Origin: Atrichornis clamosus
Lineage: Eukaryota; Chordata; Aves; Passeriformes; Menuridae
Assembly: GCA_013400975.1 (NCBI GenBank)
Contig: WBMZ01003275.1
Location: forward strand, 248,001 to 312,000
Direction of reading: 5' to 3'
DNA length: 64,000 nucleotides
The translations under genes and the position numbers were made by a program. The notes beneath the pieces were generated by a model. It worked only from the letters and a program-made list of their open reading frames with translations. It was not told the DNA's origin and searched no databases. The first letter of the stretch is position 1; each line of letters starts with the position of its first letter. This document shows, piece after piece, positions 49,491-63,871 of this stretch.

Positions 49491-52400
49491 CGCAAGTATT
49501 TATCTCACCAAAGAGGCCTGATATATGGCTGCATGTTTTTGGACATTTGGACAGACAAAAATCAGTTAGATATACATTTATTTCAGTAAGATAGTTCTTT
49601 GCCCACACATCATGTTATTGATATTTTAAAGAAATATTTATGTTTAAATAGTAAAACAATAAGGTAAAGGTTTTATAAATCCTCAAAGATGCTTTCTAAC
49701 AATGAGAAAGCTAGACCAAAATTTCTCTTCTTATTACAAACAACATAAAGAACCCATCACAAATTTATGTTATGAAGACAACTTGTCCTTCCTCAACATG
49801 TTCTACTTACGAGATTACATAGCTGAAATAAGCATACATATACTCTTACTTACTACATTATATATTATTAAGAATATAACAAGATATTAAATATACATTT
49901 ACCATCCTTGGAGTCACAGCACTACTGAAGATTAAGATTCAGCTTCTTAGAAAACAGAAAAATGTCTAATAAGACTTTTGATGTTAAAACTTCCCAATTA
50001 ACTAGTTTAGACTGCTCATATTAACATTTCAGATTTGTGCATAAATATATTACAAGGTAAATTAGTCTTGTTACTCTACTAACAAGAACCTTTTTTCCAG
50101 CAAATAAAAATATATACTTATGCCTGATGTCCAAATACTGTCTTGAAAACCTTTAGGTATCTCTCCACAAGTATACCTGCTTTCTGCTTGAATACGTAAT
50201 GTTTAAAAGAGTCTTAGTAAATACCTTCTTAAATACTGAAATAACAAATGTTGGTAAACATAATAACATGGTCAGGACTAATATCCTCCCTCATACACCT
50301 GAATCCGATGGGAAGTTTCCTTCAGGTCATCCCTATATCAGAAAAAAATCTGACCCCTGACCATCCCATATGTGAGAGCAGGCAGACACATGCCTTCACA
50401 CTAATCATACCCTCTTGTTCTCTTGCTCAAGCAGACAGAAGAGAAGGACCTTCTCCATCCAGCTGGAAAGGAGTCCTGCCTTCACACCTAAAGGCAGAGA
50501 GGAGTGCATTCAAGTTATGACCACAGTAAAAACTAAAGATATGTCAGGAAACAAAATGTCTATTACTGTTTGAAACAGATGTTACTAGTCGTCCTTTATA
50601 GACTCCCAGTTCTTCAAGGAGCTCCGTGTCTTCCAAGGAGGAGACTCAAGCTCTAGCCTGCTCTTTTCACTAATCCCTTTTGGAGACACACTACAAGAGG
50701 CCATGGGCTGAAGCGGAGGATTGCAAAGTCATGGGGGATGGGGAACATAATGCAGATCTTCTCAAAGGAGGGCCTGAAGCTGCAGTCTGAAACAACAGAA
50801 TCACCTAAAGCTGCACCTTCTCATAAATTTATTCTCCCCTTACATTTACAGTTGTTTTTGTGGGGATTTTTAATGAATAATGCACTGGTCCTCTAGCATG
50901 AGACCAAGCTAGCTCCAAATTATACCAAGTTGGTTCCCTGGAATCCCAGAGAAAAACTATTATCGATATACAATGTCTTTGTGCAAGAATTTAAACACAG
51001 TAGGACTACAACTAATTAATGTGTTTTAGAGATGACAGCCATCCTAAATCACTAGTAAATACAAGTCCAGAAGATTAGACTGCTGCAAAAGCTATCAGTG
51101 AGGTGCAAAAGATTGCTATTATTAAAGTTTTTAATGGATTCCCATGGAAGGAATGATTGATTTCCAATAAAAAGCATGGGATTCACAATAGGAAAACTAC
51201 CACCTGCTTCTGTTCAAGAAGAAGGTCTGAAATTTATAAAGTAGTTTGTGTACAGCATTCTCTTTTCCTGCTGTTAATTCTTTAAGTTACCTTTTAACTG
51301 CTACTGATACCATTTTTATTTCGTTCATTAGTCTTAGGTGGCCCTACCACAGATTTCTCATAGCAAACAAGAAAATATCCTTCAAACCTGTATAGTAAAT
51401 ATTGTCACCATTTGCCACTTCACAGAAATGTGACTGGATAATGATACCACACGTACCCAGATGTATAGACAATTTCATGGCTAGAGCCACAAGAACGTAC
51501 TGTAATGATGTACAAGAGGGTAAAATCTATTTCATGTGTTACACGTCCAGACAGTTCATAGAAATACAGAGATAAGTGTTTTTAAATTGCTAAGAGGAGC
51601 AAGTTGCCATTGTGAAATAAAGTCAGACCACAGAAAGTTCTGATTCCTAATGAGATGGACACTGTAAGACCACACTTGGTTTTCAGGCTCCCAAATTGTC
51701 TTACGCTACCCTCAGTCATTCAGAAAAAATAGCCAAATTCAGATATACCAGCAATACGCAGACTTTGGCTCTGGATATGCAGCCTGTCTTTTTTGAAGGA
51801 GAGCCCTGCACACTGCGGTCCTGCTCCAGCTTCCTGTCCACACACCTGGCAGCGCCTCTGGCTGCTTCCAATACCCCATGAGAAAGGGTGAGTGGCTGCT
51901 TACAGATGTACTCAATTTGAGAGCAACTTCCAACACTGGGTAGGGTAACAGACACATCGAGAGAGATGTCCCAATACATTAAATGCTTTGCTGTCACATC
52001 CTCTCTCGCTTCGCTTTCCCTATTTTGCCTCCTTCAAATCCTGCATGTGCAAGGTTAGTTGTCTTTTTAAAATACAGAACAAGTGAGAATTAAAATAATT
52101 TTCTCCAAGAGAACCAGAGCTGTGTCTCTACGCCTGATCACATATGTGACAGTGTTCAGCCAGTGCTCAAGCTCCCGTAGTCATTGCTCAGAGCAGAGGT
52201 TTGAGTTATTGAGATCTCCCAAGAAAACTACAGTAACTGCAATCCCAAATGAGTAAGCACTGCTCATTCTGAAGATTTCATTCACTCTATGAATAATGAA
52301 GAGTAATTTGGAATTTAAACATGTGGTAAGTTCCAACTGCTCCACTTAAAACAGCTGTAGATCTCTGGGTTATGATACCCTCTTGGCAAAAGGATGGTGA

Positions 52401-55400
52401 GACCTTAGAGTGAAGTCTCCAAGGGAAATCTTTGGGTCTTCATTGCTGTTTGAATAGACACTGGATTTTCCAAAGAAGAGATTTAGTTGGCCACACCAGA
52501 ACTGTTCTCCAGATTCATAGGCATTGAGTCCTTAGATCCAGCACAGGACCCTACAACTTTTGGATTTTTTTGTTTTTTTAAGAAAAGAAGAAAAATGTCA
52601 ATCTGCAGCATATACCCCCCTCATAAGCATTAATGTTCAGTGTGAGTTGAATGTAACAAGGCATATTTTGTTAAGATCCACTGCAGTATCTTTAATTGAT
52701 CCATCACCATGCAGATCAGTCGTTCTGGAAGCCTCAACTTATATTACTCACACTTCTGAGGACTTGAATATTCACCATAATAAAGATCAACTTGGAAAGG
52801 TTTAATGCCATATCACAATACATTTCTTTTTCCTTGTCTCTTGAAAGAGTAGCTGGAGCACATTTCAGTACTTCCAGCATGACCTGACACACCTTCTGTG
52901 AAGGAGAGGGCAAATGTGTGTGCACCAGTGCCTCTTTGATGATGCAGGCCTTAAGAAATACATTTTACTAAGTAGTATTGTCCTTCAGAGACCTACCTCT
53001 TCATTGCAAATGAAAGGTGTAAAAAGAGCTTCCTTCTGCTGTTTAACAATTTACAAAGGAAAAATTCTCTTCTCCTACATACTCACTTGGCTCTGCCTTA
53101 CAGAGGGTGCTGTGTTCCGTAGTGCACAGCTCATCTCCTAGGTGAGACAACAACAACCATGAATTTTTTTCTCCACTGATCAGAGCAGGGATCCAGGCGA
53201 TTACCTCACATAGAGAGTCTAAAGTCAGGGGAGGTGAATTTCCCACATCTGTCTTAGTGACAGCAAGCATAACAGTCTTTGAAGAATCCCAAAAGAGGAC
53301 AGCCCTTATAACAAGCAAATCTCAAATCCATTACTGTGTCGGACACTAAATAAATCCGTACCTTGCAAGATATTTTTTGTGAAATTAGGAAAAGCCATAG
53401 TGGGAAAGGCTAAAGGTCTGCCTAGTCCTGATTCTGACACTGAGCTGCAGCCGATGCCCAGGAGGGATGTGAGAATGCTGCAAGCAGGAACTGATGCTCC
53501 CCTGGTGAACTGTCAGCATATTTGGAGCTCTGTGTCTCAAGATCTCCCTGAGACAGTGGACATACATTTTTCATGTTTAATGACCCTAAATAAATTATCC
53601 TTTTATGAATATGTTTTTGGAAATCATCTATATTTTCAGCATCTACAGCACCCTGTGGTAATGGTGAAAATATTTAAATCAGAAGTCAAATGAAGACTCA
53701 CTTTCTCTTACGCCTCCTGAGTGTGCAGCCTGATAGTTTTGTGTGGTGACTCTTTGCTCTTGTATGAAAAAAACTCAAAAAACAGAAGGCTCTTCAGTTT
53801 CTCCAAAACTACCCATGAGTTCTTAGGCTTATATCATACCTCAAACCCCATTGGCTATTTTCAGGGCTGAATTGTCCTAGCACATTTACTCTCCATGTGC
53901 AGGTAGAGTTACATCATCTTTGTTACCACGCCATTAAAATTGTTAGCTTTATTATATCTTCTCTGTGCAAACTAGCTCAGAACTGTAATTTCTAGATTGA
54001 CAGCTGATGGCAGTCAACAATACTGCAAAGAGAATATAATTTTTTTAATAAATAGTAATGTGGCGTGCTCTCTGTTAAAGTAAATTGATTTTCAGTTGAG
54101 AGCCGATCAGAAAGGAAAGGGAACCATTACATGCTGGAATAGCACTTTGAGCATGGCATTATTTATCCTAATGTTTTAGTTCCTTGCTATCACTGTCAGC
54201 TCTGGATCTTCACTTTTCCCTCTATCTACAACACCCCTCGCCCCGCAGTGTGGTTATTTTTGCTTCCTTGATACACATGAGTTCCTCATCCATCATGGTA
54301 TTGAGAAATGGGTTGGTTTTCACATGTGAAAGTGAAAAACTAGAAAACGCTTCTGACATCCATGCCAAAATTGCAGGATTTTGAAAAGAAAGATGCAAAG
54401 CCACCAACTTGTTTATTTAATATGCATCTCAGAAGATCTCTTTGGCTGTCATCAGGTGACAGAGGATGAGGCAGAAGCTTTGGGGTGGGTGAAGAGAAAA
54501 GGACAAAAAAACCCCCTTGGAATGGATGAATATGTGTCTGAAGGGCTGGAGGCACACACTAATCAAATCATGACCTTTCTGAAAGGCACCTACAGCAAAC
54601 AAGAGACACTGATCCGAACAAAAAATTAAAAAGAAAATTTAGTTCATAAGAACAGAATATGGATTTTGAAGTTATACTTGCTTCATATTATAATGAAGTG
54701 TAGAAATCCCAAAGGTTTGAAAAAAATAAAATATCCAAATTAAAGCAGATACATTTTATGTCATTATTTTAACTAATATATCATCAAAGAAAAAATTTTA
54801 TCAAGATAAACATGTTTTAAAAATTTACATCATAAATGTAGATGACATTGAAATGTTTTACAGTTTCAACTTTGCTATATTCAAAATCTTCAGTAGGAAA
54901 GAGCTTCTTGGACAAATTCTGACCAGTCTCACTCAGGAGAATAGGGAAAGATGGAGAAAATTCAAAGGCTTAAAAGTGTCCCCTCCCACGCAGCCTGACT
55001 CATCACACAGATGCAGGAATCCAAACAGGGTGACATTAATCATCTGTGCTCTGGAATTATGGACCTCACTAGCTGTGGATGTCATGGAGGCAATAAAGCT
55101 GAGGAGTGCGTTGCTTAAATTTATAGAGCAGGTGCAGGCATTAACTAAACTTTTTGGAAGACTAGTCTTGCATTTTAAGACGGGAGTTAATGATGTGATT
55201 ATTTTTCTAGTTCGGTAAATCAGGAAGTAAGTGACTTTTAGTGTTCTCTTAGGCTCTTTAATCTTATTTGAGTGAATCTGTTACAGGAACCAATATATTT
55301 GCTACTTGTGACTTTATATGACAGAAGTCAAGACACAGAGCACCTTCAGTTTAAGAGTTTCTCTTCCATGAGAAATTGTGGTAGTTTGGCAAATGTGTGT

Positions 55401-56990
55401 ATTTTGACACAGAATCAAACAGGACCTGAGAACAAAAATTCTTTTAAAAAATGCAGTGTTAATCATTCAGACTCATGATATCACTTTAACATTAGTAATA
55501 GGAATAGCGGGCTTGTTATTAAAAAAAAAAGAAATTACTTTAACCATTTTAGTTATATGTTTTAAACTGTCAGAAAATCAATTATAAAATCAAAGCCATT
55601 TTGAAAAGGAAAATGAAAGACAGGTCATTTTAATCCAAATGCTCTTGCAAATAATGACTGCAAAGTTGAACATTAAAATCAATACCAGTAATGCTACAAG
55701 CCTCTGGTAGTTTTCCTCCCAAAATAAAAAGTCCCTTGGGAAACTATTTCAGCTTGGAAAAGCTGATGGTTTTATTCTCTGCCTTCCCAAAATTAGTTCT
55801 CTGACAGCACTGATACTTTTCTCCCTAGGGTGCAGCAGTTTTTTCAGTGAAGCTATGTGACAAAAATCCCACGGAAGCTAAAAGCCATATAAAGTACCAT
55901 TTACAAAGAAGAGGTTTCCATTTCTGAGATACAAATGAAGGAGCTGTGCCATACTTGGCCTCTGTGGCCCCTCATTTTTTAATGGCTTCAGCCAAACACA
56001 AACTTACCTCTGCATTCTAAAACCCACAAATATCACTCTGCAAACAAGCAGTGGTGAAAGGCAGCAGGAAGGTGCCTCTTCGTTATGTGGCACCAAACCA
56101 ATACACAGCTTTCCTCGACAGACTTCTGCACTAGATAAATTCTTAACTGAGCTTTAAAATTTAAACAAATAAATAAATAGATAGTGGTCATCTTATTCGT
56201 GGGGGGGTTTTTTCCCATATGTGAAAATAAAGACAGGGCAAAAACTATTTCCAGTGGAAAACACTCAAGGTAAACCACATTATTTTCATTTTATTTTCTC
56301 TGCAGAGGTGTAAATTGCTGTCATCTTGGGCTTTATATTCCCCTGTAAGGTGCTTCGAGGAAAGGGAAACTAGGCAGAAAATTGGCATCATTATGCATTT
56401 CTAAGATGCTAATATTTAATCATTTTAAACAGTGAATCTTTGAATAATAAACTGGGGGTGAATAAACAGTCAAAAATAAACATTTGCAGCTGCGGGGTTA
56501 TGAAAACATCACTTAATGAATTACCTTGAAACAGAAAAAAAAGGACTCATCTCCTAACCTTCCCCAAAAACAACAAAAAATCCAAACAGAACCCTCACAT
56601 AAAAAAACACCTCAGCATGAATAAAATTAGAAGACAGGAAAATGGCAATGAATGAAGACTAAAGAAATTCTTCTCTAGTAGATCTACCTGCTTCCTTTCA
56701 TAATGCAGGGACATTAGCAGAGAAATTTAAAGGCAATGAACTTGAAAGAACTTAAAGAAGGCAAGAAGCAATCATAGTAAGTCACATTTCCACTTTCCCT
56801 GAAAACTTCTGCAAGATCCTCCACAAAAACATCAAGCAGCAGAGGATGCTACTCAGAGGAATTGTGACTTGAGGTCAATCTCAGTTAATGACTGAATTTT
56901 AATTAATCCACACTGTACTGCAGTTGCCTCTGTATTTTATTAAAGTCTTATCATGAGACAGTTTTATCATAGTGAGAAATTAAGAGTCTA
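49491..56990. other. unique AT-rich non-coding stretch
   Basis: No gene, RNA gene or confident repeat is visible. The plus-strand open frame at 54853-55218 (121 codons) has ordinary composition and no motif I recognise. The 56330-56520 part shows ATTA/TAAT cores, an ATGCATTT site and an E-box (GCAGCTGC) in non-repetitive sequence and is flagged as a possible regulatory element. Confidence 0.5.
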
Positions 56991-57260
56991 AATCATAGAA
57001 TCATAAAATGGTTTGGGTTGGAAGGAACTTTAAAGATTACGCAGTTCCAGCCCCCTTGTCATAGGCAGAGACACCTTCCACTAGACTCGGTTGCTCAGAG
57101 ACTCATGCAACCTGGCCTTGAACACTTCCAGGGACGCGACATTCACACCTGTTGCAAGTGCCTCACCACTCTGAGTAAAGAATTTCTTCCTTACATCTAA
57201 CCTAAATCTCTCTTCTTTTAGTTTAAAACTGTGTCGTCTTGTCCTATTGCTATCTGCCTG
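56991..57260 (-). mobile_element. CR1 LINE 3' end
   Basis: The plus strand begins AATCATAGAATCATAAAATG, the reverse complement of the avian CR1 octamer tail. GGTTTGGGTTGGAAGGAACT and the conserved 3' UTR follow. The end of ORF2 reads, on the minus strand, KLKEERFRLDVRKKFFTQSG, then SLEVFKARLHESLSNRV and stop. A deletion of roughly 12-14 bp removes the WNRLPRE-coding core near 57150. Similarity weakens beyond about 57260, though the minus-strand frame stays open to 57410. The copy is 5'-truncated and inactive. Confidence 0.9.
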
Positions 57261-58950
57261 TGTCAAAAGTTGTATTACTAGCAGATATATCCCTTTTCCC
57301 CTGTCTTTAATTCTGGAGCTTGAAGACCATGACACCCTAAAGTGACTGCAAACCACACCTCTTGAAGAGACGATGTATGTGACAGGTATGTTTGCAAGCA
57401 TTTTTTTCAAACACTCTTTACTGCTGCATCTTTACTTCATTATTAACTTTAGTCTATAATTTTTTTCAAAATGCACTATATGTCAAATGGTTTTAATAGT
57501 ACTATCATAACTTAGGCTATTGTCTTTTAGCCTGCTTGTACAGGGCTGCACCAACTTGATGCACCACATGAGCTGAGATTTTGGTGATTGTAGGAATGGG
57601 ATATGGTTAAGATCAGTCCAATTCTCATTTCATTGCTCCATGGGGAAGAAATTATATATCTGCCAAAAAAAAAGTATTTATTTCCAGAAATTGAAATGAA
57701 AACAAATGTTATTAAATTATACGATTTTCTGTTTTCTTTAGCACTACCACTGCTGGAAATAAAATGCATACAGTTATATTTAATTAATACTTTTTCATTA
57801 ATATTTTTTCTGTAAATTTGATAAGAGGCAAGGTGTTAAAATTTTCACAAAAGAAAAAAGTTGCAAAGTTGTATATCTGAATAGAAGAGAAAAATAGTGT
57901 AAAAAAAATATTATCTCCATTTTTACCAGTGTGACATATTTTTGCTACATAGGCACTTTCTCAGTTGTTAAATCTCCAGGGTTTTCAGAAGTTAAACTGA
58001 CGGATGATGGGAGGATTTCTTGACAGCCTGGTGATCTATCCAGATGGGAAAGGATGCTGTTGGTCAGGGTTCAGGTACTGGAAGGGCTTTTGACTAGCCA
58101 ACCATCTGTACATGTCCTGAAATCCAAGGGCTGTTCTTCCCACTACTCAGCTCATGGGAATGAAACCAGCACTGCCAAGATGCATGCAGGCAATAGGAAA
58201 AAATACTTCATTTGCTACTGACAGAGAGAACTTTCAGCTTTGTGAACACTTAATATGTTTGTATTGTGCTCAACAGACACTTAGAGATTGTGTCAACACT
58301 GCCATTAATACTGAATTTATCAGCACAGCTCCCAGTTTCACTATCCGCTCCTGTGCCTTCCACCACTGCTATTGAAGGCTGCAACAAAGCTGTGGTAGCA
58401 CGATAGGTAATTCATTACACAGACTAGACTCCCATATTCCTGCACATCCTCCTGGCCTTGCCACTACCCTGACAGGGTTACACTGCCCTTCTCCTTTTGA
58501 CTGGAAGTCATGTATGAACTCCTGCCCGTACAGAAACACCGGTGTCTGGAAGCAAGGGCTTGCTCTGCTCACCTTCAGGGAGCAAAACGCATTTCTCAGC
58601 CTACTTACCCATTTTATGCTACTACATGTCTAAACTGTCTGTGTAGCCCTAGTGTAGGTCCCTGTAGCCTCCCAGTTCCCTCAGAACAAAAGCAGGTCTG
58701 ATGCTCTTTCCTCCATCCTCCAGCCCACAGGCTGGTCTCTTCTGGGAGCAACTGAGGGTGCTGGAGTCGCAGGGGAGCTGCAGGATGCTCCATCCAGCTC
58801 CACATTTGGTCCAGGCAAGCTGAGCATGTCACAACCTGCTGTCACATGTCACCACAAGATGCCAGCTTTGAGGCCTCTGTCTTCTCCCTGCAGATACTCA
58901 CACAGGCAAAGGGGATCCAAAATGGGAGGTGGGGTGAGACAAGCAGACAT

Positions 58951-58974
58951 ATACACGCACACGCACACACACGA
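58951..58974. repeat. AC-rich simple repeat
   Basis: A short imperfect (AC)n tract interrupted by G. It is a candidate microsatellite of about 24 bp. Confidence 0.7.
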
Positions 58975-59692
58975 GCATGCACTGGGATCACATTGTTTTC
59001 AGGGAAAAGCAGACTGGCAACATACAAATGGACAGTGGTTATAATTCAAAACACTGTGGTGAGGCACTGCAGCAAACCACACCTTTATAGGGGCTTCAAC
59101 TCTGTTCAGTCAGAGGGGTGCAAGTGAGGGATTTCCAAGGGAGCAGAGAGCTTTATTGACATCCAGCTTGTTCCAGCTGTAATGATGAAATGCACCCTTG
59201 TGCAGCAATGGCTTATGGACTGTGTACCACAATGCAGCACCTGGGAGCTGAGGGACTACATTCCCACATGGATGAGAAACCATCAATATTTTTTCAACAT
59301 GTCGCAGTGTTGGCCTAAGAAATGCCTCTGCATATACCAGTGAGATTATGTTTGAAACAGGAAGCTACTGCAGCCTTTTTTCTTAATCTTTTCTTAAACC
59401 AAAGAAAGGACATGGAAAATGTACAGAAGAGGTGATTAAGTGTCCTTGTGTCTAAAGTAAGGCATACTACAAAAACGACTTCAGAGAAGCACATAAACAC
59501 ATGATCATAATTTACTGTGTCTCCCTCTCTCAAGGATAAAACAAAATCTAGAATGAAACAGGGTCATTCATCAGGCACTGCTCCAATGTCACATAGCCTG
59601 TTTTGTCTTACACTGGTTACTCTCTCCCGAGAACAGAAACATTTTGTGAAGAAAGGGACATCTCTGTGCAGAGCTAATACCACTTCTCCCTG

Positions 59693-59729
59693 ATGTTCAC
59701 TGACTTTTCAAAGAAAAGTCAATGAACAT
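59693..59729. repeat. 37-bp hairpin-forming inverted repeat
   Basis: ATGTTCACTGACTTTTC at 59693-59709 pairs with GAAAAGTCAATGAACAT at 59713-59729, with one mismatch in 17 bp and a 3-nt AAA loop. It is too short for a standard pre-miRNA. No target duplication is seen. Confidence 0.75.
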
Positions 59730-62700
59730 GAGACGATGCTAGGGAACACCGTACAGCAGAACTTAAGAGGCAGGAGAGTAGGAAATACCACTGAAGGGGA
59801 AATGAGCTTTTCTTGCATTGCATCTCTATAGGACCTTCACCTGTGAGACCAGAGAGACTTCCAAGTGACAGTTCACAACAGTATCGTAAACATGAAATAT
59901 GTTAGTTCTCTAAAACTTACTGTTGTGTGGAAAGAGACCTTCAGTGTTACCAGACTTTCATGCTGTCATACCACTCAGTTTTTTTTTTTTTCAATACCTT
60001 GGTAAAAATCAAGTGCAGTTTATCCAATTAAAATATGTCTTCCATGTATGTTTTAGCACAAGGAAGCCAGACAAACACTCCCATGTACAAACACAAAAAT
60101 ATATATGTATTTTAATTTTCATTTGGTCATATTTTATTTAACAGAATGTCATTCTTCCTCAATAACCAATGATGATTTAAAGTAGTCTCCAAAGCAGCCC
60201 ATTGATCACAGAGAACTGATGATATTTAAATATACAATATAAAGAGTGACATTTCACAAAGTTGCTTTATCTTCAGATTTTAGGTTAGAACACAACAGAC
60301 CAAAAGTAACCATTTCACTAGGTCCAAGAATAAAATTCAAACCGACAACAAGTTGTGAAAAGAGAATAGTTATTGAAACTTTACAGAGAAAGAACATGAT
60401 TAATAAACTTGTCCTGGCTTTACAAATCTCAGACCCCCTGAGTCCTAACAGTACTAAACTGAGAAACAAACAAATTTTATCCTGAGGATACAAGCACTGT
60501 TTGTAAATTACTCCTGTAATTTAATTTTGAATTTTGATACGGTGCTATAATATTTTCCATAAGGCTCCAAAGTAGATTGTTGCATGCAAAAAGAACATTA
60601 TTCAGTAGTTACTGCTATGCGAGTACTAAAGATCACAAGAGCCTTAAGGCACAGATTGCCAATCTAGCAATTTTAGGTGTTGCCATGACTAGCTGTTAAT
60701 CATTATTCTCATAACAGAGTTGTATTAATAGATGGTGTGAGTGCTTTTGCATTTGCATGAGTGCAGAATCAACAGAGTTAACATAATTTGTGCACAGCCT
60801 TCACTAGGACATGAGTACTTCCATAATCTGGTGTTGCTTAAATGTTGGGGCAGTAGCTCCTATGTGAAGAGTGACAAAAGTCAGGGGAAGGTAACATCTT
60901 AAATCACAAGAGCTGTCTCAGATAACTGTCTATCTACACTTGTGCAGATTCCTACACAGACTTTTTTGTATTCCTCTATGATGTTGGCCTTTGCTCTCAC
61001 TTTCCATTTCACCCTGTTAACCAGAGATTTGTACAAGGGAAATATTTAAAATACTGGTCCTCAAGATCTAGGCTGCAGATTATCAGTGTGTTGGGGATTT
61101 TTACAGTTTTCTTCAGTTATTCATAGAATAAAGCACATACAGAAGACAGGATGTTGTTGAATACAAGAGGGTAGGAGAAGGGATGAAGAGCTGGGAATAT
61201 TTTGTAGAACACATTTCACACAACAGTCCACAGGGAGAAAGAACTAGAGAAGCATATGATTTAAAAGAGACATTATTCTCAAGTTGAACACTAGTTAACT
61301 GTAAAACAATTTTTTACGTGTCAGGTATTCTATATGCACCTCTCTGAATATATTCACAGTTTTAGGATCACATTTTCTACTGTTTAATTCCCTCTGCCAT
61401 TGCTGCATCAAAGATGCACATGAACCTCAGGGGAAAACCATACTTACGGAAAAGTGATTATACACTAAGTCCCATGGAGGATACAATACAACCAAACCCT
61501 GAAACTCTTTAAGTTATCATAATCTTGTAACAATCGCCAATTTAATATTCTTAGGCATTAAGTGTAATGCTTAAAGTTGTCAGTTTCCTTTAAATCATCT
61601 CCACTCTGAGTGACTAATGGCTACAATTAACATCACCAGCAGCACTGTTGAAAGACACAGGACACAGATCACCAGCTACAGCTTGAAGGCTGCATAATTA
61701 GCACAAGACACTGAGGCAGATTTCCACACCACTTACAGCTTTCCATAGAGTTGGTGCTGATACTAATGTCAGGGCAAGGCAGGCTTTAATTTGAGCAAGC
61801 GCTGAATTCTCCCACAAAATTTTCTCTGCATCAGGGTCTTGCAGAATACAACCCTCCCTTGTCTTCCTATGGAGAGGCTGGTGAATGCTACCCTTCCAGT
61901 TCCTGCATGCTACATGATACCCACACCCTGGGAGCCACTGTGGAAACAGCAGCAGTGGCGGCACTTTAGGTCTAGCATATGTATGAGGTTTAAATATATT
62001 GAAACTGAGTTCATGTGGGAAAGAGAGACATATGCTATCTCTCCTTCCTGATGACAGATGCGTCAGGGGGTTTGTAAGGCCTCTCTAATATTATTGAGCA
62101 GGTGAAAGCCTCCCTCACCATTAAAAGAGTCATTCAGTTCACTCCAACTTCCTAATGTTGTTTTCTCCCTAGGCCTGACATTTTTCCTTACAGACACGAG
62201 GCTCCTTGCCTTCTCTCCCTCTCTGACTTCTTCATCCAGGCAGGACACAGCATTTAATGTATTCCTGGGACCCATCTCCAGGTGAGGCTCTGGTGTCATG
62301 ATCTAATCCATTAAACCATGTTCTCAAGCTCAGCTACCAGACCTACCATTCCACATGGTAACTAAAACATTTTCTTAACATTCAGGAAACTCCATCAAGG
62401 CCATACATGGTAAACCATGTGAAAAATGGAAACTCTGCTCATAATGTAGAGGGGGGATACAAAACAGGCTACCAATTCATTTCTTGGAAGTGTTAACGCA
62501 AGTTCTAGAACATTGTTTTTATGATTCATACAGCTCTCCACTGCAAGCTTGCTCATGTTTTGTTTGATTTTTTTTTTTTATTGTATCTTATCATCTTCTA
62601 TTACCTCTTCCCTTGCCTTTCCACCCTTAAATTTTTATTAACCAAGGGACTTGATGTGAGATGCCTGCCTTTAGGCACTGCTGTGTGTTGCTGATGATGC

Positions 62701-63871
62701 GACAGCCTCTTTAAGGAATCACAGCAGTATTTCCATATCAAATAAAAATCCTAATTAACCCCCACCATTTGTCAATTGACAGATATGTCAATTCCCTGGA
62801 AGAGAATTCTCTTCTAACACCAAAAGGAAGCTTTGTCATACCTTTATTAGAGATGACTCATTGTAAGTGACTGATTCAGAAAGAACAGATCTGGCTGACC
62901 ACTGTCCCTGCAGACAAAATACTTTGGCCATGTTTTAACAAAACACATACCATAAGAAATTATCAGTATCTTCCCTTGGAAGTCTCTCTATTTTGCCTGT
63001 TTGTAGTGCTCCCCATCCTTTTATATTCCACCGCAACCCCATCAATTCAGATTTTGAACTCACTGCAGAAACCTTTTTCTCTTTTAAATTCACATGCAAG
63101 TGTTAACACATCTGTTATCAATCAGAGCAGATTACACACACACAAAACACTGGAGGAGGAGTGACAGACTTGTGACTTTCAACTTCACCACTGCCCAGCA
63201 CCTCACAAGTTGTTAATTTTTAGCAACAAAACCCCTTCACAAATTGTGCAATCCAACAGGGCTCATTGCCATTTTGTGCAAACAGACCCTTATGAAGGAA
63301 ACAAATTAAGATCCCAAAAGCTGATAGGAGAAAAATTCCCACACAACTGAAAGCTGAAAAGCAGACTAAAGGGAATGTCCAAATCAATCTGCTAAATACA
63401 GACCCTTGAGACAGGATCATTCAAAGTGCAAGGCAGTACAGGATGTGGGATCCTATCTACCTGGCTTGCACTTTGATTTGTGGTAGTTTGAGCACGCCTC
63501 TAGACAAAATGTTGACATTTCTTGTATAGTTAATGGGAAATAAGTATATTGTTTTGTCCCTGACCAAGTTCAAAATTTTCTTTTGGGGGTCTTTGGATTA
63601 AACTAGCTTTTTTCCCCAATTACACAGGGAAGAAAGGCATTTCCTTTGGGGAATGTACTTCCTTTTTCTGCTGACTTCCTCAGAAAGGGTTAAATGTACA
63701 TTCAGATTTAACTACAGGAAAGTAAATCACCCCCAGTTTGCAAAGGTCTCATGGTAAAATGTTCTAAAGAAACTAGGCATGAGTGAATCAACAACCAGAC
63801 ATTCTCACACAAAACAGGAACATATTATTTTCTCTCCTGCAGTTAAAGCCAGACTGAGTGATCAAAGTGTT

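Larger units (their letters stand above)
57261..63871. other. unique non-coding stretch
   Basis: No gene, RNA gene or confident repeat is visible. It includes a GC-balanced patch at about 58370-58860 with short open frames in several phases, an AC-rich simple repeat at 58951-58974, and a strong inverted repeat at 59693-59729. A T-run lies near 62570-62580. Confidence 0.5.

Noticed and set aside
49137..49589. 150-codon plus-strand frame
   Set aside because: It starts inside a decayed CR1 and crosses into an unrelated GC-rich block, so it cannot be one conserved protein. No motif is recognisable.
54853..55218. 121-codon plus-strand frame
   Set aside because: Composition is ordinary, no domain is recognisable, and there is no flanking splice or promoter context. 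Its length is expected by chance in 64 kb.
58370..58860. GC-balanced patch as LTR or exon
   Set aside because: No LTR termini, polyadenylation signal order or protein motif could be identified.
59693..59729. Hairpin as a microRNA precursor
   Set aside because: Total stem-loop of 37 nt with a 3-nt loop is too short for a canonical pre-miRNA.
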